Shown here in pieces: positions 1 through 11,392 of a stretch of DNA of 64,000 nucleotides. The stretch's first letter is position 1. Each line of letters begins with the position of its first letter. This stretch comes from Amia ocellicauda (Eukaryota; Chordata; Actinopteri; Amiiformes; Amiidae): positions 7,539,357 to 7,603,356 of the forward strand of contig NC_089863.1 in assembly GCF_036373705.1 (NCBI RefSeq). The letters run 5' to 3'. The translations under genes were made by a program, and so were the position numbers. Below the pieces are notes generated by a model. That model made no database searches and had not been told where the DNA came from. It saw nothing but the letters and a program-made list of their open reading frames with translations.

Positions 1-1540
1 CCATTGTAACAGTAAATCTCAATATTTATCACCTGTGCTCTGTGTGAATGACTAGGTGAATGTATGCTTTTCATATAAAGGTAAAATACAGTTGTTCAAG
101 AAAATACAAGGATGTGTAAATATACATATTTACTACTTGAATTTGAAGAATAACCTATGTGTTCAATTAAATCTGTTTTACTATCAGATTCTATTGCAGT
201 AAAACCTGAAACAAATATAACCAGAATACATACTATTTTCCTTTCTGTGCCATTCCAGAATGGTTTCTGTATACATTTCTGTTTCTGTATCACAGTACAT
301 ATTTTCTTTCTCTGCCATTTCTGCTTTCAGATTAATTTTAACCATGATGCTTGGAATTCACACCCTGTCATTTCCTTTCCTCACTACCACCATCTCTCTA
401 GCATTTTGTTTAATTCATCATCAATTAAATGCTTCTGGTACCACCTTAAATAACCTAATAGTCCCTATCAAAACTTCACAAAAACTCCCATCCAATTTGT
501 TTTCCAACCTGTGCACCTGTGTGATGGTAATAGCATGTCATATCAAAATAATGATCAATTGGATATTTGTTATTGAACTATTTTACAGTATTCTAAAAAG
601 TCAGGTTGTTGATAGACTATTAAAACGAAATAAATCCAATATGAAATAGAAACATATTTAAACCCTACATTACACCTAGAACACCTGTAGTCACTGAAGA
701 ACATAAACATCATAGAACATACAATATCAGAACAGAACGTAAATAAAACGGTGTTTTCTCTTTGTCAAGATATTCATATGTTACTTAAATAAAACTACGT
801 TACTACAATATAAAATAGAAACATTTGTTTTCCATTGCAATACACATAACCCAGTAAACTGTTCTCTATGTAGAACAAATACCGGGGCTTCATTCATATA
901 GTAACGGAAGAAGATAACTGATTAAGTGAAAATGGAAAAGGTATATTCTCCTCTTATTACAGATGTCTAGTGTTCTTTTCGTACATTGTCGCTGCTATAC
1001 CGATCGTCAAAGTATTAAAAACCTCTCCATCGCACTGCAAAACAGAAAGCTCCAAAACAGTCACCGTAACTTCAGGCAATAACTGCGCAACAGCGCCAAA
1101 TAGCGTAGCGGCATCACTGAGTATTACACCCGTAGTGTTTTAGCTCTATAGAGAATGAACTGGAAAGCGTTAATAAAGTCACTGAAGCTTACCGACAGGA
1201 ATAAACTGAACATTAATGATACTGCTGAGGGAAAAGATTGATACAATATTATATCATACACATACATAAAGACATATGTTCCTTTCTTTTGACTATTATA
1301 AATATAGGTGTTAATTGAATTATTGTCAAATGAATGTAATGACACTGAACACTTCATACCGCTAAAGGGGATTTGTTTTGAATGCAACTAGTAGATGAAG
1401 TGGTGATTAAAAATCCACATTGCGACATTACACACGTCAATGTATAACTTGCTCATGATATGTTCTTCTGCAAGTAGAAGTAATCAACTACTTACACTTG
1501 TTTCTCAGGGTAAAAACTGTGGTAAAAATGCCTTCCATAC
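1..1540. other. 5' flank of ZP3 copy 1, no gene seen
   Basis: AT-rich DNA with only short chance ORFs, the longest 129 codons at 260-649. That ORF is broken differently in units 2 and 3 by a 1-base difference, so it is not under coding constraint. The same sequence lies upstream of copies 2 and 3. It may hold distal regulatory DNA, but only the proximal promoter can be supported. Confidence 0.7.
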
Positions 1541-1607
1541 CACGTGCCAATCTCTTCCTACGCAGAAGCGCAACTCCATTAGGAGGGGAGGGCTTTCTGC
1601 TATAAAA
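1541..1607 (+). promoter_or_regulatory. Proximal promoter of ZP3 copy 1: E-box, CCAAT, TATA
   Basis: A CACGTG E-box (1541-1546) is followed directly by CCAAT (1547-1551) and, 50 bp on, by TATAAAA (1601-1607). The start codon is 49 bp after the TATA box, leaving a short 5' UTR. Vertebrate zona pellucida genes are activated in oocytes by FIGLA, a bHLH factor that binds an E-box close to the start site, so this arrangement fits oocyte expression. The binding itself is inferred. Confidence 0.65.
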
Positions 1608-1655
1608 TCACACAGCTCATCCCGAAAGAGAATCGTGGTTTTGATTTGAGAAAAG

Positions 1656-3739
1656 ATGGAAGTGTCTGGGTGTGTCGGCTTTGGGGTGTTAGTGTTGCTT
1701 GTTCTCTGCGATGCCGCTAGAGTTGAAAAACACGGGAAAGGGCGGTTTGCTATGAAAACTCAAGCTATGGTAGCGTTTGACTCTCCTCTGTACCCGAAGC
1801 ACAAGCAGCAGGATTCCCAGGCCGTGTCGGCAGTGTGCGGGGAGAGCACCATCCAGGTGCAGGTGAAGAGAGACCTGTTCGGTACCGGCCAGTTGATCCA
1901 GCCCTCGGATATTAGCCTGGGAGACTGCGCGGTTACCCGGCAGGATGACGTGGCGCAGGTCCTGTTCTTCGAGGAGGAGCTGCAGGATTGTCTTAGTAAC
2001 CTTTCGGTAAGTACTGCTTCGTATTGATCGCCTGCTTTTCAAAGCCGACTATTCGCCAACATGTAAACCTGCTGTATTTGTAGATGGTGGCAGATGAACT
2101 AGTGTACAGTTTCTCCCTGGACTACAGTCCGAGCATGCTCAGCGGCACATCCATCGTGAGAACCGACACAGCCGCTTACGATATTGAATGCCACTATCCG
2201 AGGTGAGGACCGTCTTGTCCAGCCTGCTGTGGGTATTGAACTAACTCTGCCCACTCCTGCATGCCCAGGGACCTCCTTCTGCTTTCCTTCCCAGGTTTCA
2301 CAATGTGAGCAGCAATGCCCTGGACCCCACCTGGGTCCCATACACCTCCACCAAGTCTGCTGAGGATGTCCTGGACTTCTCCCTGACCCTCATGACTGGT
2401 AGTGGTGTTCCTCTCCCTATAAGCTCTTGGATATTGCTTCTTCTATGCCTCTGACCAGTTCCTCCCCTGTTCCTGTCCAGATGACTGGCGTTCTGCGAGG
2501 CCGTCCAATGTGTATTTCCTGGGGGACGTCCTAAACCTCCAGGCCTCCTTCACCGTGGCCGACCACATGCCCCTGCTTCTGTTTGTGGACAGCTGTGTGG
2601 CCACCCTGGACTCTGACCCGACCTCTTCCCCCAGTTATACTTTCATTGGAAACCATGGGTTGGTCTTCCCCATTATCCCATCTATAGCTATGTGCCCCTA
2701 CATCTCCTGTCACTGTCCTACTGGACTGGGGCTTCAGATGACCCATGTCCCCATCTCCTCAGGTGCCTGACTGATGCCAAGGTGACGGGCTCCAGCTCTC
2801 GCTTCATGCCAAGACCTCAGGACAACACCACGCTCCAGATGATGCTGGATGCCTTCCGGTTCTCTCCGAACGCCAGCAGCTCCGTAAGCCCTCCACCCAT
2901 CGCCTTGCCTCTGCTCTCCACAAGCTTGACAACCCCGGTCCTTCCTCCTCTGCTTTCAGTGGTGTGCTTGTGAACCTGAGCAGAATTCCTCTTCAATGAA
3001 GGCTTGTCCCTCTCTCTCAGATCTACATCTCCTGCCACCTGAAGGTGATTCCTGCTTCCCAGAATGTGGACTCTGTGAACAAGGCTTGCTACACCGAGGG
3101 CAACAGGTGAGCAGTGGCAATGGTGCTGTATCCTGTGGGTTGGCTCTAGGGGTCTGTGCTGACTGCTGTGCCCCTACTCTAGCTGGATTTCTGTGGATGG
3201 GAGTGATCAGGTCTGTGGCTGCTGTGACTCCAGCTGTGTCCCGGGTGCCAGATCCAGGTATTTTAGGAGATACAGGAGGGACCTGGCATCCAAGGGGGGT
3301 AAGTGGGGTTTATTTGTCTCCCCTCACCCCCCCCCCCCCCCTAGTGTATGTATTCTGCAGTGTTTAGGTTCCTGACCATCACCATGTTCCAGCTGAAGAA
3401 TGGGAGGGTGATGCAACCGTTACTGTGGTTGTGCTTGAGAAGAACTGGGATTCCCTCCCTGTGATGGGTTCTGAAGTGCAGAGTCTTCCCTCAATGGGTG
3501 ATGAGAAGATTGCAGGTATTGGACCTACCAGTGGCATCATACTTTGTTGGTTCAGAAGGCACTTCTTGCTGAAACCATTGGCTATGTTGGTGTCACTGAA
3601 CTGCCTGACCTCTGCTTTCTTTGCAGGTATACCTGCTGAGGTTGTGGTCCTGGCTGGTGTGGTGATTGCTGTGGGACTGGTCTGCATAGCTGTGCTGGGG
3701 ACTGTGCTCTACAGGAGACCAAGCAAATCCATGTCCTAA
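1656..3739 (+). CDS. zp3: ZP3-like egg-coat glycoprotein, copy 1 (complete, 9 exons)
   Basis: Exons: 1656-2006, 2084-2202, 2295-2398, 2481-2658, 2763-2883, 3021-3106, 3183-3298, 3393-3515, 3627-3739. All introns are GT-AG and the phases agree, giving 436 residues, close to mammalian ZP3. Order: hydrophobic signal peptide (about 1-20); ZP-N half with the VCGES and GTG motifs; ZP-C half including the CHYPRFHNVSS stretch and the CGCC cysteine cluster (331-334); basic furin-type site RYRR (349-352); external hydrophobic patch in exon 8 (about 365-373); transmembrane helix (about 405-427); short tail. N-glycosylation sequons occur, for example NLS, NVS and NTT. ZP3 polymerises with other ZP proteins into the egg envelope after cleavage at the furin site frees it from its membrane anchor. 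Exon 8 was placed at 3393 because the alternative acceptors at 3361 and 3368 put it out of frame. Which ZP3 paralogue it is remains open. Confidence 0.93.
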
Positions 3740-3765
3740 TTCATACTAATGTATGATTAACCTGC

Positions 3766-3771
3766 AATAAA
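3766..3771 (+). terminator. Poly(A) signal of ZP3 copy 1
   Basis: AATAAA 27 bases after the stop codon, giving a very short 3' UTR, which is common for ZP transcripts. The same signal follows copy 2. Copy 3 lacks it because the repeat ends before this point. Confidence 0.75.
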
Positions 3772-4787
3772 GTAATTTCTGTAACGTGTCATTGAAGTGT
3801 AGTTTTCCACAATCTGGGTGAATGGAGGAAATGTAGCTAAACATGTAATAGCTGTAGGTTCCCCCCTCAATGTGCTTAGCTGCTTTGTTGGTGCTGCTCA
3901 ATATGGGGCTCTGTATGGAAATGGGTAAGGCTCCTTCTGTATGGGAGGGGATACAACTTTATTACTATTGGCATTGCTTTTCCCAGCTGCATCAATTTCA
4001 GGGCCTTGTTTCAGAAGATTAAGTTCAGCCTCATTAATCGTGGGCTTCGAGTATTTTGCAATATTTGGTCTGTCCTTATTTATGGTCGGTCTCTCTGTAC
4101 TGTGTAAGACCATAAGCAGGAGGTGGGTTTCTTCTGGGTTTTCTGTCAATATATAGGATTGTAACCACAGGAAGTAGCATTAGAATTGGTAATATGCAGA
4201 TTGGTTGGATTAGGTATGTTCATATTTTTATAATCCTAGTGTTTATAGGAGTAAATAAGTTACTAGTAGTAGAATCTGTATAGTAGTTGATGTAAATATT
4301 AAATGCATCATTAGGAATACTAAACTTCATAGGTCAGTTTAAATGTACGAATGGAAGGTAGCAGAGGTGTTTGTATAATACAGTTTTGTAAAGGGAATCC
4401 GTATCGTAAAGATGGTCTTAAGAGCATGTTTAAATTGTGGTTAAAGCACATGATATGCTATAGGGGGGTGGAGGGTAATTATGAGACTTAATTTTTACAA
4501 ATGTGAGTGAAGCTTTAATGAGAAAATGATGAATGTTGTGACTGTTCATCCAATCAAAAGGTGCAAAGTTTGTAGGCTGTCCTTCTGGAGGGAGGAGGTC
4601 ATCATGGAAGCTGATGTCGTCCTGTTACAGCATACAAATTGCACAATCTTGTGGTTTTCTTTAACAATGGACAAGGAGGTAACATCTTCAGCTTTCAGAG
4701 AAGGAATTGGAAGTCCACAAATGGACAAACCTATGGGCTGTACAAGCGTGGGTCACTTCTCTTATCATGGAAAGACATACAAAAATA
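3772..4787. other. Spacer downstream of ZP3 copy 1, no gene seen
   Basis: AT-rich sequence with short overlapping ORFs on both strands (for example 3898-4149 and 4526-4801). None resembles a known protein, and they are preserved in unit 2 only because the two units are almost identical overall. Confidence 0.65.
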
Positions 4788-5600
4788 AAGTTTACAAATG
4801 AGAGGAGGCCATTCGACCCATCGTGCTCGTTTGGTGTCCGTTAAGAACTGAGACTTGAATCAAGTTCCTCACGTAGTCTTCTCTGTTCCAGGGTGAAAAG
4901 GGTCAGTTCCCTCAGTCTCTCAGTAGGACATTCCCTTCAGACCTGGCATAAGTCTGGTTGCTCTCCTCTGAACTGCCTCTAGAGCAGCGATATCTTTCTT
5001 GAAGTGTGGAGCCCAGAACTGTCCACAGTATCCAGATGAGCTCTAACTAGTGCATTGTACAGTCTGAACATTACTGCCCTTGTTCTCAATTCTACACTTT
5101 TGACAATATACCCTAACATCCTGTTTGCCTTTTTTTTATTGCTTCCCCACATTGTTTGGATGGAGAAAATCCTAGGAGTCTATGTGGACTCCTCATTTTC
5201 TCATGCGTTACTTCATCTAGTTGTATTCCTCCCATACTGTAATTACAGTGGACATTTTTGTTACCTGCATGTATTACCTTGCACTTGTCCACATTGAATT
5301 TCATCTGCCAGGTGTCGGCCCACAACTGAATATTATCTAAGTCCCTTTGAATAGCCTGTGCTGCCGCGATTGTATCTGCTGAGCCACGAATTTTAGTATC
5401 ATCTGCAAATTTGACAAGTTTGCTAACTATCCCAGAGTCCAGATCATTAATGTAGATTAGAAAAAGCAAAGGCCCTAGTACTGTTCCCTGTGGAACTCCA
5501 CTAACAACCTCACTCCAGTTAGAAACAACTCCTCTAATCGACACCCTCTGGTTCCTATATATCAACCAGTTCATAATTCATCTACTTACATTACCCTGAA
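4788..5600 (-). mobile_element. CR1/Rex-like LINE fragment, unit 1
   Basis: The - strand encodes the end of a non-LTR reverse transcriptase. An open stretch of about 150 codons (5574-5113) contains SGVPQGTVLGPLLF, the IND box and the catalytic FADDTK box (the YADD equivalent), followed by an FNVDKCKV motif. The 3' part, down to about 4788, is non-coding or decayed. The element is 5'-truncated, as is usual for LINE insertions, and cannot move by itself. It is present in units 1 and 2, so it inserted before they duplicated. Assignment to the CR1/Rex group is by motif style; the exact family is uncertain. Confidence 0.75.
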
Positions 5601-6830
5601 TGCCTACAGCTTCCAACAGAAGTGGAAGCAGTGAGAGGAATTACAAAAAGGATGTATCCTTAACAACTGCCTTGTTGGCTCGATAAATCTAAGTTGCTCG
5701 GTCTGCATACTATTATTAATACAAAACATGATACAATTTATATAAAACATTAATACCGGCTCTTCAAGAGCAAAGAGGAATGAGGAGTTCACGGTGAGGG
5801 GTCTGGGGGTCCTGTTCCCACCGCTGATGTAGGAGTTTCTAGGTCAATGCAAGTTTCCGGTTGTGATGCAGAAATTCATCAATAACATCAGCATACATTA
5901 GTTTGACGTCTTTATTTATGTACATATGCGTGAGCCCATAAAGTCTGTCTTCTGTCATAGTGGAACGCAGATATGTTTAGTAGTTTTAGCTCACTGAACA
6001 TCACTTGTAATATGGGCACATTACAAACAACATAAGTCTCCATATCAGTAAGTATAGTATTAAGCCTTCTGCTCTAATATATCCACCCCATTGGCATAGC
6101 TGGTACTAGTGGGGTTATCCGGGGGCCACGGTTACAATCACATCCACACCTATTTGTTTCATATATCCAATGGCCTCCAGGCGGGAGTGTGACCGTTGTG
6201 TGTGACATAAATTGAACTCTGGGATCCATGAAGCTGATTGGGCTGTAATGTGCATAAACCAACGCTGATTGGCTACTGACCTTACAGCTTGGAATGTCTG
6301 GGCGCAAGAATGCGTTCCACCATTCAAGTCAATAGGAAAATGTGGTTTTCCGAACGATCATCAATCAATAACTATTGACCCTAGCGGTACACAAGTTCAC
6401 AAGTTGTATTTGAAGCATATTATAAGTGTAACTTTATTTTATTGTGTACTCATCCAGTGTGACTTTTTACCTTTCTGAATGTGCACACATTTCTATTACC
6501 AACAAACCACTGTACTTTAAAGTAACTGATACATTAATATAACTAAGTTAACAAGGATATAATGGTAAATAACTACATTATTTTCTGGGTCCGTTATTGG
6601 AAAAGTTAACAAAAAGTTTGATTTTTTTTCTTTTTCTTGGGACAGTTGAAAGAAACTCACAAACCCCTGCAATTCTTTAAGTCGACTGCTAAATTAAAGT
6701 TAGCAAGTATATGAGTAAGTAAATAGCAAATAAATGTCTGAGTTTGTTATTGGAAAATTTAACCTAAACCCATTTGAGCACTATCGCTGTGTGACCTGTA
6801 GCAAGAAATCTGCAATTCCACAACTTCTTA
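5601..6830. other. Spacer between unit 1 LINE and unit 2, no gene seen
   Basis: AT-rich intergenic sequence. Short ORFs at 5604-5792 and 6074-6478 overlap on both strands and show no recognisable domain. The copy at 12198-13427 is nearly identical. Confidence 0.65.
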
Positions 6831-6874
6831 GTCACCATTGTAACAGTAAATCTCAATATTTATCACCTGTGCTC
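6831..6874 (+). repeat. Unit junction segment, forward orientation
   Basis: This 44-bp segment spans the unit 1/unit 2 junction between the flanks CTTCTTA and TGTGTGAATG. The corresponding segment before unit 3 (13428-13471) is its exact reverse complement between the same flanks. Confidence 0.9.
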
Positions 6875-8375
6875 TGTGTGAATGACTAGGTGAATGTATG
6901 CTTTTCATATAAAGGTAAAATACAGTTGTTCAAGAAAATACAAGGATGTGTAAATATACATATTTACTACTTGAATTTGAAGAATAACCTATGTGTTCAA
7001 TTAAATCTGTTTTACTATCAGATTCTATTGCAGTAAAACCTGAAACAAATATAACCAGAATACATACTATTTTCCTTTCTGTGCCATTCCAGAATGGTTT
7101 CTGTATACATTTCTGTTTCTGTATCACAGTACATATTTTCTTTCTCTGCCATTTCTGCTTTCAGATTAATTTTAACCATGATGCTTGGAATTCACACCCT
7201 GTCATTTCCTTTCCTCACTACCACCATCTCTCTAGCATTTTGTTTAACTTCATCATCAATTAAATGCTTCTGGTACCACCTTAAATAACCTAATAGTCCC
7301 TATCAAAACTTCACAAAAACTCCCATCCAATTTGTTTTCCAACCTGTGCACCTGTGTGATGGTAATAGCATGTCATATCAAAATAATGATCAATTGGATA
7401 TTTGTTATTGAACTATTTTACAGTATTCTAAAAAGTCAGGTTGTTGATAGACTATTAAAACGAAATAAATCCAATATGAAATAGAAACATATTTAAACCC
7501 TACATTACACCTAGAACACCTGTAGTCACTGAAGAACATAAACATCATAGAACATACAATATCAGAACAGAACGTAAATAAAACGGTGTTTTCTCTTTGT
7601 CAAGATATTCATATGTTACTTAAATAAAACTACGTTACCACAATATAAAATAGAAACATTTGTTTTCCATTGCAATACACATAACCCAGTAAACTGTTCT
7701 CTATGTAGAACAAATACCGGGGCTTCATTCATATAGTAACGGAAGAAGATAACTGATTAAGTGAAAATGGAAAAGGTATATTCTCCTCTTATTACAGATG
7801 TCTAGTGTTCTTTTCGTACATTTTCGCTGCTATACCGATCGTCAAAGTATTAAAAACCTCTCCATCGCACTGCAAAACAGAAAGCTCCAAAACAGTCACC
7901 GTAACTTCAGGCAATAACTGCGCAACAGCGCCAAAAAGCGTAGCGGCATCACTGAGTATTACACCCGTAGTGTTTTAGCTCTATAGAGAATGAACTGGAA
8001 AGCGTTAATAAAGTCACTGAAGCTTACCGACAGGAATAAACTGAACATTAATGATACTGCTGAGGGAAAAGATTGATACAATATTATATCATACACATAC
8101 ATAAAGACATATGTTCCTTTCTTTTGACTATTATAAATATAGGTGTTAATTGAATTATTGTCAAATGAATGTAATGACACTGAACACTTCATACCGCTAA
8201 AGGGGATTTGTTTTGAATGCAACTAGTAGATGAAGTGGTGATTAAAAATCCACATTGCGACATTACACACGTCAATGTATAACTTGCTCATGATACGTTC
8301 TTCTGCAAGTAGAAGTAATCAACTACTTACACTTGTTTCTCAGGGTAAAAACTGTGGTAAAAATGCCTTCCATAC

Positions 8376-8442
8376 CACGTGCCAATCTCTTCCTACGCAG
8401 AAGCGCAACTCCATTAGGAGGGGAGGGCTTTCTGCTATAAAA
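8376..8442 (+). promoter_or_regulatory. Proximal promoter of ZP3 copy 2: E-box, CCAAT, TATA
   Basis: CACGTG (8376-8381), the adjoining CCAAT and TATAAAA (8436-8442) are identical to those of copy 1 in sequence and spacing. Copy 2 should therefore be transcribed in the same cells unless distal elements differ. Confidence 0.65.
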
Positions 8443-8490
8443 TCACACAGCTCATCCCGAAAGAGAATCGTGGTTTTGATTTGAGAAAAG

Positions 8491-10344
8491 ATGGAAGTGT
8501 CTGGGTGTGTCGGCTTTGGGGTGTTAGTGTTGCTTGTTCTCTGCGATGCCGCTAGAGTTGAAAAACACGGGAAAGGGCGGTTTGCTATGAAAACTCAAGC
8601 TATGGTAGCGTTTGACTCTCCTCTGTACCCGAAGCACAAGCAGCAGGATTCCCAGGCCGTGTCGGCAGTGTGCGGGGAGAGCACCATCCAGGTGCAGGTG
8701 AAGAGAGACCTGTTCGGTACCGGCCAGTTGATCCAGCCCTCGGATATTAGCCTGGGAGACTGCGCGGTTACCCGGCAGGATGACGTGGCGCAGGTCCTGT
8801 TCTTCGAGGAGGAGCTGCAGGATTGTCTTAGTAACCTTTCGGTAAGTACTGCTTCGTATTGATCGCCTGCTTTTCAAAGCCGACTATTCGCCAACATGTA
8901 AACCTGCTGTATTTGTAGATGGTGGCAGATGAACTAGTGTACAGTTTCTCCCTGGACTACAGTCCGAGCATGCTCAGCGGCACATCCATCGTGAGAACCG
9001 ACACAGCCGCTTACGATATTGAATGCCACTATCCGAGGTGAGGACCGTCTTGTCCAGCCTGCTGTGGGTATTGAACTAACTCTGCCCACTCCTGCATGCC
9101 CAGGGACCTCCTTCTGCTTTCCTTCCCAGGTTTCACAATGTGAGCAGCAATGCCCTGGACCCCACCTGGGTCCCATACACCTCCACCAAGTCTGCTGAGG
9201 ATGTCCTGGACTTCTCCCTGACCCTCATGACTGGTAGTGGTGTTCCTCTCCCTATAAGCTCTTGGATATTGCTTCTTCTATGCCTCTGACCAGTTCCTCC
9301 CCTGTTCCTGTCCAGATGACTGGCGTTCTGCGAGGCCGTCCAATGTGTATTTCCTGGGGGACGTCCTAAACCTCCAGGCCTCCTTCACCGTGGCCGACCA
9401 CATGCCCCTGCTTCTGTTTGTGGACAGCTGTGTGGCCACCCTGGACTCTGACCCGACCTCTTCCCCCAGTTATACTTTCATTGGAAACCATGGGTTGGTC
9501 TTCCCCATTATCCCATCTATAGCTATGTGCCCCTACATCTCCTGTCACTGTCCTACTGGACTGGGGCTTCAGATGACCCATGTCCCCATCTCCTCAGGTG
9601 CCTGACTGATGCCAAGGTGACGGGCTCCAGCTCTCGCTTCATGCCAAGACCTCAGGACAACACCACGCTCCAGATGATGCTGGATGCCTTCCGGTTCTCT
9701 CCGAACGCCAGCAGCTCCGTAAGCCCTCCACCCATCGCCTTGCCTCTGCTCTCCACAAGCTTGACAACCCCGGTCCTTCCTCCTCTGCTTTCAGTGGTGT
9801 GCTTGTGAACCTGAGCAGAATTCCTCTTCAATGAAGGCTTGTCCCTCTCTCTCAGATCTACATCTCCTGCCACCTGAAGGTGATTCCTGCTTCCCAGAAT
9901 GTGGACTCTGTGAACAAGGCTTGCTACACCGAGGGCAACAGGTGAGCAGTGGCAATGGTGCTGTATCCTGTGGGTTGGCTCTAGGGGTCTGTGCTGACTG
10001 CTGTGCCCCTACTCTAGCTGGATTTCTGTGGATGGGAGTGATCAGGTCTGTGGCTGCTGTGACTCCAGCTGTGTCCCGGGTGCCAGATCCAGGTATTTTA
10101 GGAGATACAGGAGGGACCTGGCATCCAAGGGGGGTAAGTGGGGTTTATTTGTCTCCCAAGAAGGCACTTCTTGCTGAAACCATTGGCTATGTTGGTGTCA
10201 CTGAACTGCCTGACCTCTGCTTTCTTTGCAGGTGTACCTGCTGAGGTTGTGGTCCTGGCTGGTGTGGTGATTGCTGTGGGACTGGTCTGCATAGCTGTGC
10301 TGGGGACTGTGCTCTACAGGAGACCAAGCAAATCCATGTCCTAA
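8491..10344 (+). CDS. zp3: ZP3-like egg-coat glycoprotein, copy 2, lacking exon 8
   Basis: Exons: 8491-8841, 8919-9037, 9130-9233, 9316-9493, 9598-9718, 9856-9941, 10018-10133, 10232-10344. Exons 1-7 look identical to copy 1. A deletion in the intron 7 to intron 8 region (net 230 bp; junction near 10157) removed exon 8. Exon 7 ends in phase 1 and the final exon starts in phase 1, so the frame is kept and 395 residues result. The protein keeps the signal peptide, the whole ZP domain, the RYRR furin-type site and the transmembrane anchor. The anchor now follows the cleavage site after only about ten residues, and the acidic WEGD-containing linker with the external hydrophobic patch is gone. In mammalian ZP3 that patch controls premature polymerisation and secretion, so this copy may act differently or be poorly secreted; that is inference. 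The last exon reads GVPAEV where copy 1 reads GIPAEV. Confidence 0.86.
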
Positions 10345-10370
10345 TTCATACTAATGTATGATTAACCTGC

Positions 10371-10376
10371 AATAAA
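10371..10376 (+). terminator. Poly(A) signal of ZP3 copy 2
   Basis: AATAAA 27 bases after the stop codon, the same as in copy 1. Confidence 0.75.
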
Positions 10377-11392
10377 GTAATTTCTGTAACGTGTCATTGA
10401 AGTGTAGTTTTCCACAATCTGGGTGAATGGAGGAAATGTAGCTAAACATGTAATAGCTGTAGGTTCCCCCCTCAATGTGCTTAGCTGCTTTGTTGGTGCT
10501 GCTCAATATGGGGCTCTGTATGGAAATGGGTAAGGCTCCTTCTGTATGGGAGGGGATACAACTTTATTACTATTGGCATTGCTTTTCCCAGCTGCATCAA
10601 TTTCAGGGCCTTGTTTCAGAAGATTAAGTTCAGCCTCATTAATCGTGGGCTTCGAGTATTTTGCAATATTTGGTCTGTCCTTATTTATGGTCGGTCTCTC
10701 TGTACTGTGTAAGACCATAAGCAGGAGGTGGGTTTCTTCTGGGTTTTCTGTCAATATATAGGATTGTAACCACAGGAAGTAGCATTAGAATTGGTAATAT
10801 GCAGATTGGTTGGATTAGGTATGTTCATATTTTTATAATCCTAGTGTTTATAGGAGTAAATAAGTTACTAGTAGTAGAATCTGTATAGTAGTTGATGTAA
10901 ATATTAAATGCATCATTAGGAATACTAAACTTCATAGGTCAGTTTAAATGTACGAATGGAAGGTAGCAGAGGTGTTTGTATAATACAGTTTTGTAAAGGG
11001 AATCCGTATCGTAAAGATGGTCTTAAGAGCATGTTTAAATTGTGGTTAAAGCACATGATATGCTATAGGGGGGTGGAGGGTAATTATGAGACTTAATTTT
11101 TACAAATGTGAGTGAAGCTTTAATGAGAAAATGATGAATGTTGTGACTGTTCATCCAATCAAAAGGTGCAAAGTTTGTAGGCTGTCCTTCTGGAGGGAGG
11201 AGGTCATCATGGAAGCTGATGTCGTCCTGTTACAGCATACAAATTGCACAATCTTGTGGTTTTCTTTAACAATGGACAAGGAGGTAACATCTTCAGCTTT
11301 CAGAGAAGGAATTGGAAGTCCACAAATGGACAAACCTATGGGCTGTACAAGCGTGGGTCACTTCTCTTATCATGGAAAGACATACAAAAATA
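10377..11392. other. Spacer downstream of ZP3 copy 2, no gene seen
   Basis: Near-identical copy of 3772-4787, with the same chance ORFs and nothing further recognisable. Confidence 0.65.

Larger units (their letters stand above)
1..6834 (+). repeat. Tandem ZP3 unit 1 (complete, 6834 bp)
   Basis: Bases from 1 reappear from 6835 almost unchanged, so this is the first full unit of the array. It holds 1.5 kb of upstream DNA, the ZP3-like gene (1656-3739), a LINE fragment (about 4788-5600) and about 1.2 kb of AT-rich spacer. Only scattered single-base differences from unit 2 are visible, for example near 412, 799, 990, 1097 and 1459, apart from two deletions in unit 2. The window opens inside the unit junction, so more units may lie to the left. 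Confidence 0.95.

Noticed and set aside
260-649. 129-codon + strand ORF upstream of ZP3 copy 1
   Set aside because: Units 2 and 3 carry a 1-base difference that breaks it while the surroundings are unchanged. Its composition is that of AT-rich spacer.
1689-2042. 117-codon ORF on the - strand over ZP3 exon 1 (also 8524-8877 and 15121-15474)
   Set aside because: It is the antisense shadow of a GC-balanced exon. It lacks any domain and is conserved only because the units are nearly identical.
3361-3392. Alternative starts of ZP3 exon 8 at 3361 or 3368
   Set aside because: Both AG sites put the WEGD linker out of frame with exon 7, which ends in phase 1. The acceptor TTCCAG before 3393 restores the frame, so copy 1 is intact rather than frameshifted.
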